64,000 nt of DNA from Rossellomorea aquimaris (GTDB lineage Bacteria; Bacillota; Bacilli; Bacillales; Bacillaceae_B): contig NZ_QNRJ01000002.1 in NCBI RefSeq assembly GCF_003315075.1, positions 62,001-126,000 on the forward strand. Reading direction: 5' to 3'. The notes under the pieces are model-generated. The model saw only the letters and a program-made list of their open reading frames with translations. It was not told where the DNA came from and made no database searches. This document shows positions 1-10,363 of the stretch, one piece after another. The translations under genes were made by a program, and so were the position numbers. Position 1 is the first letter of the stretch. Each line of letters begins with the position of its first letter.

Positions 1-258
1 AAAATGCTCGGTGGATAAAGACATGAGGCCAGTCTCGATTTCATCCATATCACTGCGATTGTTAATCATCATCGTAATAAGACCACGATTGATTGATTTC
101 TTCTCTTTGTTCACTTTATAATTTAAATATTCGCGCGCTTCTCCAGCTGCACTATTTTGAATTTCAAGTGTTTCTTCATCCATCACTTCTTGAGGCTTAT
201 TGCTGCAACCGGCAACAAGAATCATGAGAGACAGTGAAGTAATCATCCATTTTTTCAT
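1..258 (-). CDS. CamS-family lipoprotein, N-terminal part (runs off the window)
   Basis: Only the first 86 codons are inside the window; the frame is still open at position 1. The start is ATG at 258-256 with GGAGGG just upstream. The N-terminus MKKWMITSLSLMILVAGC is a lipoprotein signal peptide with lipobox VAGC, so a membrane-anchored, externally exposed protein is expected. After a short linker the motif INRGLITMMINNRSDMDEIE, followed by TGLMSLS, resembles the start of the folded domain of CamS/YerH-type sex-pheromone precursor lipoproteins, which carry an RGL..(N)R.D.DEfETGLMrl pattern. Family assignment is from remembered motif similarity and is moderately secure; the rest of the gene would confirm it. 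It lies downstream of yneF but a terminator separates them. Confidence 0.6.
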   Translation of the reverse strand, partial: MKKWMITSLSLMILVAGCSNKPQEVMDEETLEIQNSAAGEAREYLNYKVNKEKKSINRGLITMMINNRSDMDEIETGLMSLSTEHF

Positions 259-410
259 ATGACTCCCTCCGGACTATATTCTATCATACATTCAATTTTA
301 ATCTGAATGATAATTATTAAGTTTTTTTGAATTGACTAAAATAATCCATTTAGCCTAAATGACGAAAGAATGATTATAAGCTCATAATCGTAAATAGTTT
401 GTCACAAATA

Positions 411-439
411 GAAAAAGCACTCATCACCTGAGTGCTTCT
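411..439 (-). terminator. Intrinsic terminator after yneF
   Basis: A 9-bp perfect stem (AAGCACTCA / TGAGTGCTT, 415-423 with 429-437) is followed on the minus strand by a run of T. It lies just past the yneF stop codon. Confidence 0.8.
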
Positions 440-444
440 GTCTA

Positions 445-666
445 TTACTTCGTGTTCTTATTCATTGCATTCATCATTTGATTGATTTTCTTTTGGGAAG
501 GTTTTTGACCCATTTGCATCATCATCATGCGTAACATTTGCTCGTTAATTGGTGGATTTTTCTTAAGATAGCTCATCATGTACTTACGAGCAATGAAAAA
601 TCCTAGTGCAACTCCAGCAAGTAATGCTAGAACTCCAACTAGAATAAGTAACCCAGTCGTTGACAT
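445..666 (-). CDS. yneF: YneF, UPF0154 small membrane protein
   Basis: This 73-residue protein has one N-terminal transmembrane helix (about residues 5-25, [20 protein letters not shown]), then a basic, Met-rich cytoplasmic tail containing the family signature [17 protein letters not shown]. Length and motif are those of the UPF0154/YneF family, conserved in Bacilli and of unknown function. The start is ATG with GGAGG eight bases upstream. Its place directly downstream of sirA matches the B. subtilis order. A terminator follows the gene. Confidence 0.92.
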   Translation of the reverse strand: MSTTGLLILVGVLALLAGVALGFFIARKYMMSYLKKNPPINEQMLRMMMMQMGQKPSQKKINQMMNAMNKNTK

Positions 667-750
667 ACTCTTACTTCCTCCTTCATGTTGTCCTTATAAA
701 AGTGTACTAAACCATGAAACATTATACAATATTTCTGTCATAATTTCTTA

Positions 751-1188
751 TTAATATATAAATTTTCTTTGTTTTATCGGTTTCAACCACCCAAAACGTT
801 CATTTTGAATATCGATCGCGAGCAATTGACCCATATTTCTGCGCAGGACCTCAAAAAATATATATTCAGATTCATCGTGACCCCAAGCATTAAGGGTCAT
901 CCATTTTTCATTGAGAACAAGTGTAGCGCCTGAATCGGCCCCTTCAATCGTTGCAACTGAATCAACCCAAGCCGCTCCTTCAATTTTACCGATCTCGTGC
1001 TGCAGGATTCTTTGAGTAGGAAGGTATGGAATTGGCCTGGTAATGTAATTTACTTGTTTCGAGATGATATCGTGAAGCTCCCCTGAACTTGCTTCCCATT
1101 CGGAAAACAGCTGATAGAATATTCTTTCCCGACCATAATAGTGCTGAACAAACATTTCTTCAATCCAATAGATTTGATAGTTTCGCAC
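751..1188 (-). CDS. sirA: SirA, sporulation inhibitor of replication
   Basis: This 145-residue protein matches SirA (YneE) of bacilli in length, context (tkt-sirA-yneF) and sequence type: N-terminal YQIYWIEEMFVQHYYGRE, C-terminal ERFGWLKPIKQR. In B. subtilis SirA binds domain I of DnaA early in sporulation and blocks new rounds of replication from oriC. I chose the GTG start at 1188-1186 because GGAGGG lies about eight bases upstream. Two Spo0A-box-like sequences upstream fit the known activation of sirA by phosphorylated Spo0A. Confidence 0.88.
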   Translation of the reverse strand: MRNYQIYWIEEMFVQHYYGRERIFYQLFSEWEASSGELHDIISKQVNYITRPIPYLPTQRILQHEIGKIEGAAWVDSVATIEGADSGATLVLNEKWMTLNAWGHDESEYIFFEVLRRNMGQLLAIDIQNERFGWLKPIKQRKFIY

Positions 1189-1217
1189 CTTTACACCCTC
1201 CTACCTTTCTTTCATAT

Positions 1218-1283
1218 AGTATAAATCAACTAGAGAGGAGTCATTGTCGGAAATTGTTGAAAATCTACACTAGTTTTGTCGAA
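1218..1283 (-). promoter_or_regulatory. sirA promoter with two Spo0A-box-like sites
   Basis: On the minus strand TATACT (1218-1223) is a good sigma-A -10 element, but there is no recognisable -35. A 0A-like box (plus-strand TGTCGGA, 1245-1251) lies where the -35 should be. A perfect TGTCGAA lies at 1277-1283, 32 bp away, about three helical turns. This is the layout of Spo0A-activated sigma-A promoters. Element positions are seen directly; Spo0A binding is inferred. Confidence 0.5.
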
Positions 1284-1400
1284 GGGCAAGGTAACTCAAT
1301 ATATCAGGGATTGTCTCGAGTTGTAAAGTATGGGGACTTATCATCATGTACCCATTCTCTTTCACACATACTTTTTTTAATTCACAATTCCATTCAGCCT

Positions 1401-1443
1401 AAAAAAGGTCGACTCCTTTAAGAGTATTAAGGAGTCGACCTTT
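1401..1443 (-). terminator. tkt terminator
   Basis: A perfect 15-bp stem (1404-1418 with 1429-1443, AAAGGTCGACTCCTT) is followed on the minus strand by T residues. It lies 15 bases past the tkt stop. Confidence 0.9.
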
Positions 1444-1458
1444 GATGTCTTTATATTA

Positions 1459-3462
1459 TTACTGAATCAATGCTTTGATTCTTGAAACTACATTTTCTGA
1501 TGTAAAGCCGTACTCTTCCATGACTTTTGCTCCAGGTGCAGATGCACCATATCCATCAATCGCTAAGATGTCGCCTTCGTCTCCTACATAGCGATCCCAA
1601 CCCATTGGAGATCCCATTTCGATAGCAAGACGTTTTTTCACACTCTTAGGCAGAATAGATTCTTTGTATTCTTTTGATTGTTTCTCGAAGCGATCCCAAG
1701 ACGGCATACTTACGACAGATACACTGATTCCGTCTTTTTCAAGTGCATTTTGAGCGTCTACTGCTAAATGCACTTCAGAACCAGTTGCAATCAGTAAGGC
1801 ATCAGGCTGTTCCTTGCCGGAAGCAGATACCACATATGCTCCTTTATCTACGCCGTTATATGCTTTATCTGCAGTACCTTTAAGAGTTGGGAGGTCCTGA
1901 CGAGATAGAACTAACATCGTAGGCTGATCCTTTGACTCTAAGGATAATTTCCATGCTGCAGCAACTTCATTTCCGTCACCAGGGCGGATAACAGAAAGGT
2001 TAGGCATGGCACGAAGTGAAGCGAGCTGTTCTACAGGTTCATGCGTAGGTCCATCTTCACCGACAGCAATACTATCATGCGTGAATACATATGTCACAGG
2101 TAAGCCCATTAGAGCCGCTAAGCGGATAGCAGGTCTTAAATAGTCACTGAATACGAAGAATGTCCCTCCGAATACGTGCAGACCGCCGTGAAGAGCCATA
2201 CCATTCATGGCTGCACCCATACCGAACTCACGAACACCGAACCAGATATTACGACCTTCATACGATTCATGGGTGAAGTCTGCTTCATCTTTAATCATCG
2301 TCTTGTTAGATCCGGCTAAGTCAGCTGATCCACCAATGAATGAAGGAAGTTTCTTAGCAATCGCATTTAACACTTCACCGGAGGAAGCTCTGCTTGCCAG
2401 TGCTTTTCCTTCTTCATATACCGGGATCTCTTGATCCCAACCTTCTGGAAGATCACCTTTGATTGCTGCTTCTAATTGGACAGCAAGCTCTGGATGCTCT
2501 TCTTTGTATTTAATGAATAGGTCAGCCCAAGCTTCTTCTTTTTCAGAACCTGCTTGTTGGATTCTTTCCTCGAATCTGGTGTAAACTTCCTCAGGTACAT
2601 GGAAATCCTGCTCAAACGTCCATTGATAAGCTTCTTTCGTAAGCTTCATTTCGTCTTCACCTAGTGGAGCACCGTGAACGGCAGATTTCCCTGATTTATT
2701 AGGAGCTCCGTATCCGATGACCGTCTTAACTTCGATCATCGTAGGACGGCTAGTATCACCTTGAGCCTCTTCGATTGCTTTGGAGATTTCATCAAGGTCA
2801 TTCCCGTCTTCAACACGAATATATTGCCAACCATACGATTCAAAGCGGCCTTTCACACTTTCAGAGAAAGATTTGTCTAACTCTCCATCAAGTGAAATAT
2901 CATTTGAATCATAGAGAACGACTAGTCGACCTAATTTCAAGTGCGCTGCTAATGAAGCTGCTTCAGAGGCCACACCCTCCATTAAGTCTCCATCTCCACA
3001 AATAGAATATGTAAAATGGTCTACCATATCATATTGATCCTTATTGTATGTAGACGCTAAATGCCTTTCAGCTAATGCCATACCCACGGCCATACCGATT
3101 CCTTGTCCAAGTGGTCCAGTTGTGGCTTCAATACCCGGGGTATGTTTGTATTCCGGGTGACCCGGTGTTTTACTTCCCCATTGACGGAATTCTTTAAGAT
3201 CTTCCATTGAAACGTCATAACCCGATAAATGAAGCAGGCTATATAATAGCATGGATCCATGACCAGCGGATAAAACGAAGCGATCCCGGTTAAACCACTC
3301 AGGGTTTTTCGGGTTATGATTCATGAATCTTGTCCAAAGAGCATACGCCATCGGAGCTGCTCCCATAGGCATTCCAGGGTGTCCTGAACCTGCTTTTTCA
3401 ATTGCATCGATAGATAATGTACGGATTGTATTAATTGCTAATTGATCTGTGTTATCAAACAT
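1459..3462 (-). CDS. tkt: Transketolase
   Basis: This 667-residue protein is full length for a transketolase, the thiamine-diphosphate and Mg-dependent enzyme moving two-carbon units between sugar phosphates in the pentose phosphate pathway. The pyrophosphate/Mg site [17 protein letters not shown] followed by LYDSN is in the N-terminal half. The transketolase signature around [20 protein letters not shown] lies in the pyrimidine domain, and the conserved N-terminus reads [18 protein letters not shown]. It is a cytosolic homodimer in all known cases. The start is ATG at 3462 with AGGAAGGA upstream. It has its own terminator, and two terminators isolate it from the upstream ynzC cluster. Confidence 0.97.
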   Translation of the reverse strand: MFDNTDQLAINTIRTLSIDAIEKAGSGHPGMPMGAAPMAYALWTRFMNHNPKNPEWFNRDRFVLSAGHGSMLLYSLLHLSGYDVSMEDLKEFRQWGSKTPGHPEYKHTPGIEATTGPLGQGIGMAVGMALAERHLASTYNKDQYDMVDHFTYSICGDGDLMEGVASEAASLAAHLKLGRLVVLYDSNDISLDGELDKSFSESVKGRFESYGWQYIRVEDGNDLDEISKAIEEAQGDTSRPTMIEVKTVIGYGAPNKSGKSAVHGAPLGEDEMKLTKEAYQWTFEQDFHVPEEVYTRFEERIQQAGSEKEEAWADLFIKYKEEHPELAVQLEAAIKGDLPEGWDQEIPVYEEGKALASRASSGEVLNAIAKKLPSFIGGSADLAGSNKTMIKDEADFTHESYEGRNIWFGVREFGMGAAMNGMALHGGLHVFGGTFFVFSDYLRPAIRLAALMGLPVTYVFTHDSIAVGEDGPTHEPVEQLASLRAMPNLSVIRPGDGNEVAAAWKLSLESKDQPTMLVLSRQDLPTLKGTADKAYNGVDKGAYVVSASGKEQPDALLIATGSEVHLAVDAQNALEKDGISVSVVSMPSWDRFEKQSKEYKESILPKSVKKRLAIEMGSPMGWDRYVGDEGDILAIDGYGASAPGAKVMEEYGFTSENVVSRIKALIQ

Positions 3463-3565
3463 ATGTCAGACATCCTTCCTTTTAATGTACCTTATTAATA
3501 TTAATCTTCTTTGTTAGTTTATACAACTATCTTGAATGATAACATGACTTTATGATCGTTGAAAA

Positions 3566-3592
3566 TAAAAAAACCTTATGATTTCATAAGGG
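3566..3592 (-). terminator. Second terminator downstream of ynzC
   Basis: An 8-bp hairpin (CCTTATGA / TCATAAGG) is followed by seven T on the minus strand. It stands in tandem behind the stronger terminator at 3600-3643 and insulates tkt from the SOS cluster. Confidence 0.6.
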
Positions 3593-3599
3593 TTGAGAA

Positions 3600-3643
3600 T
3601 GAAAAAAACGGCCAGGTCCATTTTAAAATGGACCTGGCCGTTC
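3600..3643 (-). terminator. ynzC terminator
   Basis: A perfect 36-base palindrome (3607-3642, core GGCCAGGTCCATTTTAAAAT) is followed by a T run on the minus strand, seven bases past the ynzC stop. Confidence 0.9.
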
Positions 3644-3649
3644 ATTAAT

Positions 3650-3883
3650 CTAATGCATTTTCTTTTTAGTCTGTATATCCTGAATCTTCTTAGGTGTCAC
3701 TTCATTACCTTCCGGATCAAAGATTCTTGTATTTTCAATGGTCCCTTTCATCGATTGACGAAACGTTTCCAGGTATTCTTTTCTCAACTTGGACTGCTCT
3801 TTTGCTTCTTGTTCGGTTAGCCCGCTACTTTTAGACTTCTTGGCAAGTTCATTGATTCGATTCATTTTCGTTTTTGAAAGCAT
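3650..3883 (-). CDS. ynzC: YnzC, DUF896/UPF0291 protein
   Basis: This 77-residue, highly charged helical protein has the DUF896 pattern: INELAKKSKSSGLTEQEAKE, then LRKEYLETFRQSMK. The family is common in Firmicutes; structures are helical hairpins and the molecular role is unknown. In B. subtilis the gene is the last of the yneA-yneB-ynzC SOS operon, and the order is the same here. The start is ATG with AAAGGAG upstream. It ends at a strong terminator, so this is the operon end. LexA control through the yneA promoter is expected. Confidence 0.92.
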   Translation of the reverse strand: MLSKTKMNRINELAKKSKSSGLTEQEAKEQSKLRKEYLETFRQSMKGTIENTRIFDPEGNEVTPKKIQDIQTKKKMH

Positions 3884-3988
3884 CTATAAAAACTCCTTTA
3901 TTGCATAGTCAGCAAATTCTAAAACACAACTAAAATTTGAACGTAATACTATCGTCATGTTACTAGATTCAAGGAGATAAAACAAGAG

Positions 3989-4642
<654 letters not shown>

Positions 4643-4650
4643 CTATCCCT

Positions 4651-4977
4651 CTATTCTTCGTTCATTACCAATTCATAATCTGAATGGGTAGATAGTGTTG
4701 GATTTTCTATAGGTAACACAAGTGATTCACCTGGTTGGATTGAGAATGATGTAAGATTATTTTCCTCTCCTACCCATGCGATAAATTCTTCCACTGTCAT
4801 AGAATATTCTTCATTATACTGTTTGGCAATAGTCCAAAGAGTATCTCCATCCTGAACAGTGATGCTTTGGTAAGAAGGTTGACTTGCCGTGACTATTAGA
4901 AAATAAACTGCTGATAAAAGTGCTAAGACAAATAAAATAATAATGTAAGAGAAACGATTCCAAATATGTGTTAACAT
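4651..4977 (-). CDS. yneA: YneA, SOS-induced cell division inhibitor with LysM domain
   Basis: I placed the start at the ATG 4977-4975 (MLTHIWNRF), giving 108 residues, because GGAGG lies seven bases upstream; a longer reading would run into the operator region. The protein has one transmembrane helix at about residues 8-30 (YIIILFVLALLSAVYFLIV), then a LysM domain (ITVQDGDTLWTIAKQY through IQPGESLVLPI). That is the architecture of B. subtilis YneA, which delays septation during DNA damage and is exported and quickly degraded. Three LexA boxes overlap and precede the start region. It is transcribed divergently from lexA. Confidence 0.92.
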   Translation of the reverse strand: MLTHIWNRFSYIIILFVLALLSAVYFLIVTASQPSYQSITVQDGDTLWTIAKQYNEEYSMTVEEFIAWVGEENNLTSFSIQPGESLVLPIENPTLSTHSDYELVMNEE

Positions 4978-4992
4978 AATAAAACCTCCATA

Positions 4993-5075
4993 CGAATGTT
5001 TGTTCTGTTTTTTTGTTACACTCATTGTAATACGAACATTCGTTTGGTGTCAACAGAAATTCGAACTTATGTTTG
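4993..5075. promoter_or_regulatory. Three LexA boxes in the yneA-lexA intergenic region
   Basis: The DinR/LexA consensus is CGAAC-N4-GTTCG. Three matches are seen: CGAATGTTTGTTCT (4993-5006, two mismatches), CGAACATTCGTTTG (5033-5046, one mismatch) and CGAACTTATGTTTG (5062-5075, one mismatch). They are spaced 40 and 29 bp apart, start to start. The same number of boxes is known between yneA and lexA in B. subtilis. They should repress both divergent genes until LexA self-cleavage. Confidence 0.88.
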
Positions 5076-5135
5076 TACCGACTGGAAAGACATGCTATAA
5101 TGGGAACATAAGATCTATAATAGAGGTGCGTGAAC

Positions 5136-5756
5136 ATGACAAAATTGTCTAAAAGACAGCAAGACATACTAGAATATATTAAAATTGCAGTAAGAGAAAA
5201 AGGGTATCCACCTTCCGTACGGGAAATTGGTGAAGCCGTTGGTCTTGCTTCTAGTTCCACCGTACACGGACATCTGGCCAGGTTAGAGAGCAAAGGTCTT
5301 ATTCGTAGAGATCCCACTAAGCCAAGAGCCATTGAAATCTTAAACCTTGAAGAGGATACGATCCCACGCCAACGAGTTGTGAATGTTCCCTTAATTGGTA
5401 AGGTGACAGCCGGTCAACCTATTACAGCCGTAGAGAATGTAGAAGAATTCTTCCCGTTGCCAGAGCGTATGGCACCTTCAGATGAACAGGTCTTTATGCT
5501 TGAGATCATGGGTGATAGTATGATAGAAGCCGGGATTTTGGATGGGGATTTTGTCATCGTGCGTCAGCAGCAAACCGCGAATAATGGAGACATCGTCGTA
5601 GCGATGACAGAGGAAGATGAAGCAACTGTAAAACGTTTTTTCAAAGAAAAAGATTTTGTACGATTACAGCCAGAGAACTCAACAATGGAACCGATCATTT
5701 TACGTAATGTATCCATTTTAGGAAAAGTTGTCGGAGTTTATCGCCAAGTGCATTAA
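5136..5756 (+). CDS. lexA: LexA, SOS transcriptional repressor
   Basis: This 206-residue protein begins [11 protein letters not shown] chose ATG 5136 over the in-frame GTG at 5130 because GAGGTG lies seven bases upstream and family members start at MTKLSKRQ. The N-terminal winged helix-turn-helix includes [19 protein letters not shown]. The C-terminal S24 peptidase domain has the self-cleavage pair Ala92-Gly93 (KVTAGQP), nucleophile Ser128 (MGDSMIEAG) and general base Lys166 (ATVKRFF). All catalytic residues are intact. RecA-stimulated autocleavage releases the boxes upstream. A terminator follows directly. Confidence 0.98.
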   Translation: MTKLSKRQQDILEYIKIAVREKGYPPSVREIGEAVGLASSSTVHGHLARLESKGLIRRDPTKPRAIEILNLEEDTIPRQRVVNVPLIGKVTAGQPITAVENVEEFFPLPERMAPSDEQVFMLEIMGDSMIEAGILDGDFVIVRQQQTANNGDIVVAMTEEDEATVKRFFKEKDFVRLQPENSTMEPIILRNVSILGKVVGVYRQVH

Positions 5757-5760
5757 TTCG

Positions 5761-5798
5761 TTAAGCCGCTATGTATAATAGCGGCTTAATTTTTTTCT
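5761..5798 (+). terminator. lexA terminator
   Basis: A 10-bp stem (TTAAGCCGCT / AGCGGCTTAA) is followed by a T run on the plus strand, starting 4 bases after the lexA stop. Confidence 0.9.
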
Positions 5799-5813
5799 AT
5801 ACTTTTGTAGGTT

Positions 5814-5863
5814 CTAAAAAAAGCAGTGGGTGGTAGCATTTTTCGCTACCACCCACTGCTTTT
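5814..5863 (-). terminator. glnA terminator
   Basis: A 17-bp perfect stem (5821-5837 with 5845-5861) with a 7-base loop is followed by T residues on the minus strand. It ends the glnRA operon. Confidence 0.92.
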
Positions 5864-5885
5864 AATTAATAGCAATCATTAAGGA

Positions 5886-7220
5886 TTAATACATTTGAAT
5901 GTATTGCTCGCGCTCCCATGGGTGTACTTGTGTACGGAACATATCCCATTCGATCTCTTTCGCTTCCACGAAATGCTCGAAAATGTGTTCTCCAAGGGAT
6001 TTAACAATTACTTCATTTGTTTTAAGATTTTCTAATGCAGCGTGTAATGTCGCTGGAAGATCTACGATTCCGGCTTCTTCACGCTCTTTTTTGTCCATCA
6101 CATAAATGTTGCGGTCGATTGGCTTAGGTGCTGGAAGGTTACTTTTGATTCCATCTAATCCAGCTGCCAGTAATACAGCCATTGCCAGGTATGGGTTAGC
6201 CGCCGGGTCAACACTTCGGACTTCAACACGTGTGCTTAAACCACGAGAAGCAGGGATACGGATTAATGGGCTGCGGTTACGAGCAGACCATGCAACATAA
6301 CAAGGTGCTTCATATCCAGGGACTAAACGCTTGTATGAGTTTACAGTCGGGTTCGTGATCGCTGTAAAGTCAGTTGCATGTTTAATGATACCTGCAAGGA
6401 ATTGACGAGCTGTATCGCTTAATTGCAGATCTCCCTTTTCATCGAAGAAAGAGTTTTCCCCATTTTTGAATAGGGACATGTTACAGTGCATTCCTGATCC
6501 ATTTACACCAAATAGAGGCTTAGGCATGAATGTTGCATGTAATCCATGCTTACGTGCAATCGTTTTAACCACTAGTTTAAATGTTTGGATATCATCACAT
6601 GCTCTTAATGCACTTGCATATTTAAAGTCGATCTCATGTTGACCAGGGGCAACTTCGTGGTGAGATGCTTCGATTTCAAATCCCATTTCTTCCAGTTCTA
6701 ATGCGATATCACGACGGCAGTTCTCACCTAAATCTGTAGGAGCTAAATCGAAATAGCCACCGTTGTCGTTTAATTCTAATGTCGGATCACCATTTACGTC
6801 TAATTTAAAGAGGAAGAATTCCGGCTCAGGTCCCAGATTGAAGTCAGTAAACCCTAGCTCTTCCATTTGACTTAAGATGCGCTTTAAATTGTTACGCGGA
6901 TCTCCTTCGAATGGTGTGCCATCTGGATTGTAGATATCACAGATTAGTCGGGCTACTTTTCCTTTTTCAGCTGTCCATGGGAATACTAACCAAGTGTCTA
7001 AATCAGGGAATAAGTACATATCTGATTCTTCAATTCGAACAAATCCTTCAATTGAAGATCCGTCAAACATCATCTTGTTATCTAATGCCTTCTCAAGCTG
7101 ACTAAGAGGGATTTCTACGTTCTTAATCGTCCCCAGAATGTCAGTGAATTGAAGTCGGATGAACTTGACACCTTCTTCATTCGCTAATCTTAAAACATCT
7201 TCTCTAGTATACTTTGCCAT
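5886..7220 (-). CDS. glnA: Glutamine synthetase, type I
   Basis: This 444-residue protein makes glutamine from glutamate, ammonia and ATP. Its length is that of the short GSI-alpha form of bacilli, which lacks the adenylylation insert and is feedback-inhibited instead. Visible signatures are FDGSSIEGF (N-terminal domain), [10 protein letters not shown] (metal ligands), [13 protein letters not shown] (catalytic) and [12 protein letters not shown] (substrate binding). In B. subtilis feedback-inhibited GlnA also controls GlnR and TnrA by direct contact. The start is ATG with GAGGAGG upstream. It is co-transcribed with glnR and ends at a strong terminator. Confidence 0.98.
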   Translation of the reverse strand: MAKYTREDVLRLANEEGVKFIRLQFTDILGTIKNVEIPLSQLEKALDNKMMFDGSSIEGFVRIEESDMYLFPDLDTWLVFPWTAEKGKVARLICDIYNPDGTPFEGDPRNNLKRILSQMEELGFTDFNLGPEPEFFLFKLDVNGDPTLELNDNGGYFDLAPTDLGENCRRDIALELEEMGFEIEASHHEVAPGQHEIDFKYASALRACDDIQTFKLVVKTIARKHGLHATFMPKPLFGVNGSGMHCNMSLFKNGENSFFDEKGDLQLSDTARQFLAGIIKHATDFTAITNPTVNSYKRLVPGYEAPCYVAWSARNRSPLIRIPASRGLSTRVEVRSVDPAANPYLAMAVLLAAGLDGIKSNLPAPKPIDRNIYVMDKKEREEAGIVDLPATLHAALENLKTNEVIVKSLGEHIFEHFVEAKEIEWDMFRTQVHPWEREQYIQMY

Positions 7221-7257
7221 TTTCGTGTTTCCTCCTCAAGTTTATTAAAGGTATTAT

Positions 7258-7674
7258 TTAATGAAAAAAGCGGGACATGTCACCTTGACGCAAAGATGCT
7301 TTAGTAAATCGACCAGAATGCATCAATTCATTTCGAAGTAATTTACGCAGCTCGTCATCGGATAGATCCTGTCGTGCTTTTTCTTCCTTTTCATTACTTA
7401 CGTCAGATACTACTTTACTTTCATTATGACTGGATACCGCAAATATTTTCTTAATCCCAGCCATGTTGATGCCTTGATCTAACAGATCCTTTACTTCCAA
7501 TAACTTATCAATGTCATTCAAGGAAAAGAGCCTACGATTCCCCTCAGTACGTGCAGGGCTGATCAATTGGTGCTCTTCATAGTATCGAATCTGACGAGCT
7601 GTTAGGTCCGTGAGCTGCATGACAATACTAATTGGGAATAATGCCATCGTTCGACGAATTTCACTTCCGCTCAT
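7258..7674 (-). CDS. glnR: GlnR, MerR-family repressor of nitrogen genes
   Basis: I placed the start at ATG 7674-7672 ([18 protein letters not shown]), giving 138 residues, because AGGAGG sits just upstream and known GlnR proteins begin this way. A longer frame would cross the promoter. The MerR-type winged helix covers about residues 14-80 ([20 protein letters not shown] then GNRRLFS). The C-terminal tail [10 protein letters not shown] is the conserved autoinhibitory segment sensed by feedback-inhibited glutamine synthetase. It is the first gene of the glnR-glnA operon and is expected to repress its own promoter when glutamine is plentiful. Confidence 0.95.
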   Translation of the reverse strand: MSGSEIRRTMALFPISIVMQLTDLTARQIRYYEEHQLISPARTEGNRRLFSLNDIDKLLEVKDLLDQGINMAGIKKIFAVSSHNESKVVSDVSNEKEEKARQDLSDDELRKLLRNELMHSGRFTKASLRQGDMSRFFH

Positions 7675-7708
7675 CCTGATTCCTCCTTTTGTTTTCCTTC
7701 TTGACCTT

Positions 7709-7759
7709 ATTATATGTAATGTAAGGAGTTCTGTCAATCAAATGTTAGTTTTTCTTACA
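7709..7759 (-). promoter_or_regulatory. glnRA promoter with GlnR/TnrA operators
   Basis: On the minus strand there is a consensus sigma-A promoter: TTGACA (7732-7737), 17-bp spacer, TATAAT (7709-7714). Just upstream is a perfect TGTNA-N7-TNACA box (plus strand 7743-7759, TGTTA-GTTTTTC-TTACA). A second copy with one mismatch lies inside the promoter (7720-7736). Two tandem operators at the glnRA promoter match the known GlnR arrangement. Confidence 0.88.
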
Positions 7760-7772
7760 TAAGAATTCAGAA

Positions 7773-7800
7773 GAAAAGGATAGTCAGATTTAGACTATCC
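7773..7800 (-). terminator. ynbB terminator
   Basis: An 8-bp stem (GGATAGTC / GACTATCC) with a 7-base loop is followed by TTTTC on the minus strand, just past the ynbB stop. Confidence 0.7.
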
Positions 7801-7813
7801 AATTACTACTTTA

Positions 7814-9091
7814 TTATCCTTTTGTCACAGTGATTAAACCTTTTTCAATCAAATTATCTACTGCTGAGCAAACGGCAATTTTCACGTGGGCGTAAGTTAA
7901 TCCCCCCTGAACGTATGCCACATAAGGCGGTCTTATCGGTCCGTCTGCGGATAATTCAATGCTGGAGCCTTGAATGAATGTACCTGCCGCCATAATGACA
8001 TCATTCTCATAGCCAGGCATATAGTTGGGATATGGAGTAAAATGAGAATTTATTGGTGATGCAAACTGTATTGCCTGACAAAATGCGACCATCTTATCTC
8101 TGTCATCGAACTGTACGGACTGGATTAAATCTGTTCGCTTTGCATGGGGACTTGGATTTGTATTCATGCCAAGTTCCGTTAAGAGCGCCGATGTGAAGAC
8201 GGCCCCCTTTAATGATTGTGCCACCACATGGGGTGCCAAAAAGAAGCCTTGATACATTTCTTGCAAGCTATAAAGAGATGCCCCCGCCTCTGCCCCTATT
8301 CCAGGGGAGGTCATTCGATAAGAACATGCCTCTACGTATTCTTTCTTTCCTACAATGTAACCCCCAGTTTTAGCAAGACCTCCGCCTGGATTTTTGATAA
8401 GGGAGCCTGCCATTAAGTCTGCTCCGATGTGACAAGGCTCCCTCTCTTCTACAAATTCACCGTAGCAGTTGTCAACGAAGACGACCATTTCAGGGTTGAT
8501 CTCTTTTACAAAATCAATCATTTCTTTGATTTCTTCTATAGTAAAGGAAGGTCGGTTGGCATATCCTTTAGATCGCTGAATCCCCACCATTTTTGTTTTG
8601 GAAGAAATCGTTTTTGCCACCTCTTCAAAATCGACCTTTCCTGACTGGAGTAAATCTACACTTTGATAGCCAATTTGAAAGTCTTTCAGTGACCCCGTTC
8701 CTTCGCCGCGAATCCCAACAATTTTTTCAAGGGTATCATATGGTTTTCCCGTTATGTACACTAGTTCGTCCCCAGGTCTAAGCACACCAAATAATGAGAT
8801 GGAAATCGCATGAGTACCTGAAATAATCTGAGGTCGCACCAGTCCTGCTTCTCCTCCGAATACATCGGCATAAATACTTTCCAATGTGTCTCTTCCTGCA
8901 TCGTCATACCCATAACCAGTGGAAGGTATGAAGTGAGAATCGCTTACACGGTGCTTTTGAAAAGATTTAAGCACCTTGAACTGGTTATTTTCAGCTCGTT
9001 CTTCAATTTGGTTGTGTATATCTTTAATGCTTGCTTCAACTTTTGTTACCAATGGTTTTAGAGTGTTTCCGTGCACTAATTGTTCAAACAT
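7814..9091 (-). CDS. ynbB: YnbB, PLP-dependent methionine gamma-lyase-like protein
   Basis: This 425-residue fold-type I PLP enzyme belongs to the family annotated as aluminium-resistance or methionine gamma-lyase-like proteins. The conserved N-terminal motif is FIPSTGYGYDDAGRDTLE. VFVDNCYGEFVE holds the PLP-contacting Asp, and GSLIKNPGGGLAKTGGYI supplies the Schiff-base lysine. Its physiological substrate is not established. It follows hflX with an 18-base gap, as in B. subtilis, and probably shares its mRNA. The ATG start is preceded by AAGGGAA at a slightly long distance. Confidence 0.88.
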   Translation of the reverse strand: MFEQLVHGNTLKPLVTKVEASIKDIHNQIEERAENNQFKVLKSFQKHRVSDSHFIPSTGYGYDDAGRDTLESIYADVFGGEAGLVRPQIISGTHAISISLFGVLRPGDELVYITGKPYDTLEKIVGIRGEGTGSLKDFQIGYQSVDLLQSGKVDFEEVAKTISSKTKMVGIQRSKGYANRPSFTIEEIKEMIDFVKEINPEMVVFVDNCYGEFVEEREPCHIGADLMAGSLIKNPGGGLAKTGGYIVGKKEYVEACSYRMTSPGIGAEAGASLYSLQEMYQGFFLAPHVVAQSLKGAVFTSALLTELGMNTNPSPHAKRTDLIQSVQFDDRDKMVAFCQAIQFASPINSHFTPYPNYMPGYENDVIMAAGTFIQGSSIELSADGPIRPPYVAYVQGGLTYAHVKIAVCSAVDNLIEKGLITVTKG

Positions 9092-9109
9092 GAGGTTTTT
9101 GTTTCCCTT

Positions 9110-10363
9110 CTACCTTTGAAATTTCTTGATGCTGCCTGCGATTGGATGATCTTCTAAGTGATAGCCCGTCAATTCGTAAACCTGGCTATCTTCTTTAAAT
9201 TCTAATTTTCTTAGGATCGTATCCTTTTTTAATTGTGAAAGAAGCTTCCCTTCACTTGCGGGGATGAGCACATGATAAGATGTCATATATTTTTTCACGA
9301 TTTCTTCTATTCTTAATAAAAGCTGACCTCGATCCTCTTCGTTCAAGGCACTGATCATGATATGATCCCATTCACTACCCGGAACAAAGTCAGGGTCCAC
9401 CACATCCCGCTTATTGTAAATCGTTAACTGAGGAATTCCGTTCATATCCAAATCTTTCAATAATGACTGAACCGTTTTTTCTTGCTGACTGTAATCTGGA
9501 TTTGAACTATCCACTACATGTAAAAGCAGATCCGCTTCCTTCACCTCTTCCAGGGTAGAACGAAATGCCGCTACTAATGTAGTAGGGAGGTCCTGAATAA
9601 ATCCGACAGTGTCCGTAAGTAATGTTGAGTAGCCACTGGGCAAGGGCATTTTTCTTGTCATCGGGTCCAATGTTGCGAAGAGTTGATTCTCTTCATAAGA
9701 ATCTGCTAATGAAATTCGATTAAACAAAGTCGATTTCCCAGCGTTTGTATAACCTACCAGTGCAATTTGAAAGGCTTTATTTCGCTTTCTTCGTTCACGA
9801 TACCTTTCTCTATGCTCGACAATGGTTTGTAATTGTTTCTTAATATCATCAATTCTGCGATGAATGTGACGCCGATCACTTTCGAGTTTTGTCTCACCTG
9901 GCCCTCTTGTTCCAATCCCTCCACCCAATCTTGAGAGAGATGCTCCCTGACCGATTAATCTTGGAAGTAAGTATTGAAGTTGTGCAAGCTCTACTTGTAA
10001 TTTCCCTTCTCTTGAACGGGCGCGCCCAGCGAAAATATCCAGGATCAGTTGAGTTCGATCGATCACCCTTGCATGTAAATCTTTCGATAAGTTTCGTATT
10101 TGACTCGGAGAAAGTTCATCATTAAATATGATGATGTCCGGTTCAAATTGTTCTTCCAACATGACCAGCTCTTCTACTTTCCCCTTCCCGATATATGTAC
10201 CAGGATGAACGCGGTCCCGTTTTTGAGTGAGCGCAGCCACTACTTGACCTTGAGCCGTTTCAGTCAGTTCTTCAAGCTCCGCTAAACTATATTGAAAACG
10301 CAAGTCATCTTCTTCCAGTTGACAGCCAACCAGAATGACTTTTTCCTTCATTTCATTCTTCAA
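9110..10363 (-). CDS. hflX: HflX, ribosome-associated GTPase
   Basis: This 417-residue protein has the N-terminal HflX domain ([38 protein letters not shown]), the glycine-rich linker [13 protein letters not shown], and a G domain. G1 is [10 protein letters not shown]3 is [10 protein letters not shown] and G4 is NKRD. HflX splits stressed 70S ribosomes in the cytosol. The reading frame begins at TTG 10363-10361 with AAGGATG six bases upstream; the ATG four codons later (10351) is the alternative start. ynbB follows closely downstream. Confidence 0.95.
   Translation of the reverse strand: MKNEMKEKVILVGCQLEEDDLRFQYSLAELEELTETAQGQVVAALTQKRDRVHPGTYIGKGKVEELVMLEEQFEPDIIIFNDELSPSQIRNLSKDLHARVIDRTQLILDIFAGRARSREGKLQVELAQLQYLLPRLIGQGASLSRLGGGIGTRGPGETKLESDRRHIHRRIDDIKKQLQTIVEHRERYRERRKRNKAFQIALVGYTNAGKSTLFNRISLADSYEENQLFATLDPMTRKMPLPSGYSTLLTDTVGFIQDLPTTLVAAFRSTLEEVKEADLLLHVVDSSNPDYSQQEKTVQSLLKDLDMNGIPQLTIYNKRDVVDPDFVPGSEWDHIMISALNEEDRGQLLLRIEEIVKKYMTSYHVLIPASEGKLLSQLKKDTILRKLEFKEDSQVYELTGYHLEDHPIAGSIKKFQR

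Noticed and set aside
1089..1421. 110-codon plus-strand frame over sirA and its upstream region
   Set aside because: It is antisense to sirA, has no ribosome binding site and reads through the promoter and tkt terminator hairpin.
4814..5332. 172-codon minus-strand frame across yneA and lexA
   Set aside because: It covers the LexA boxes and is the antisense shadow of lexA; no start signal or family motif.
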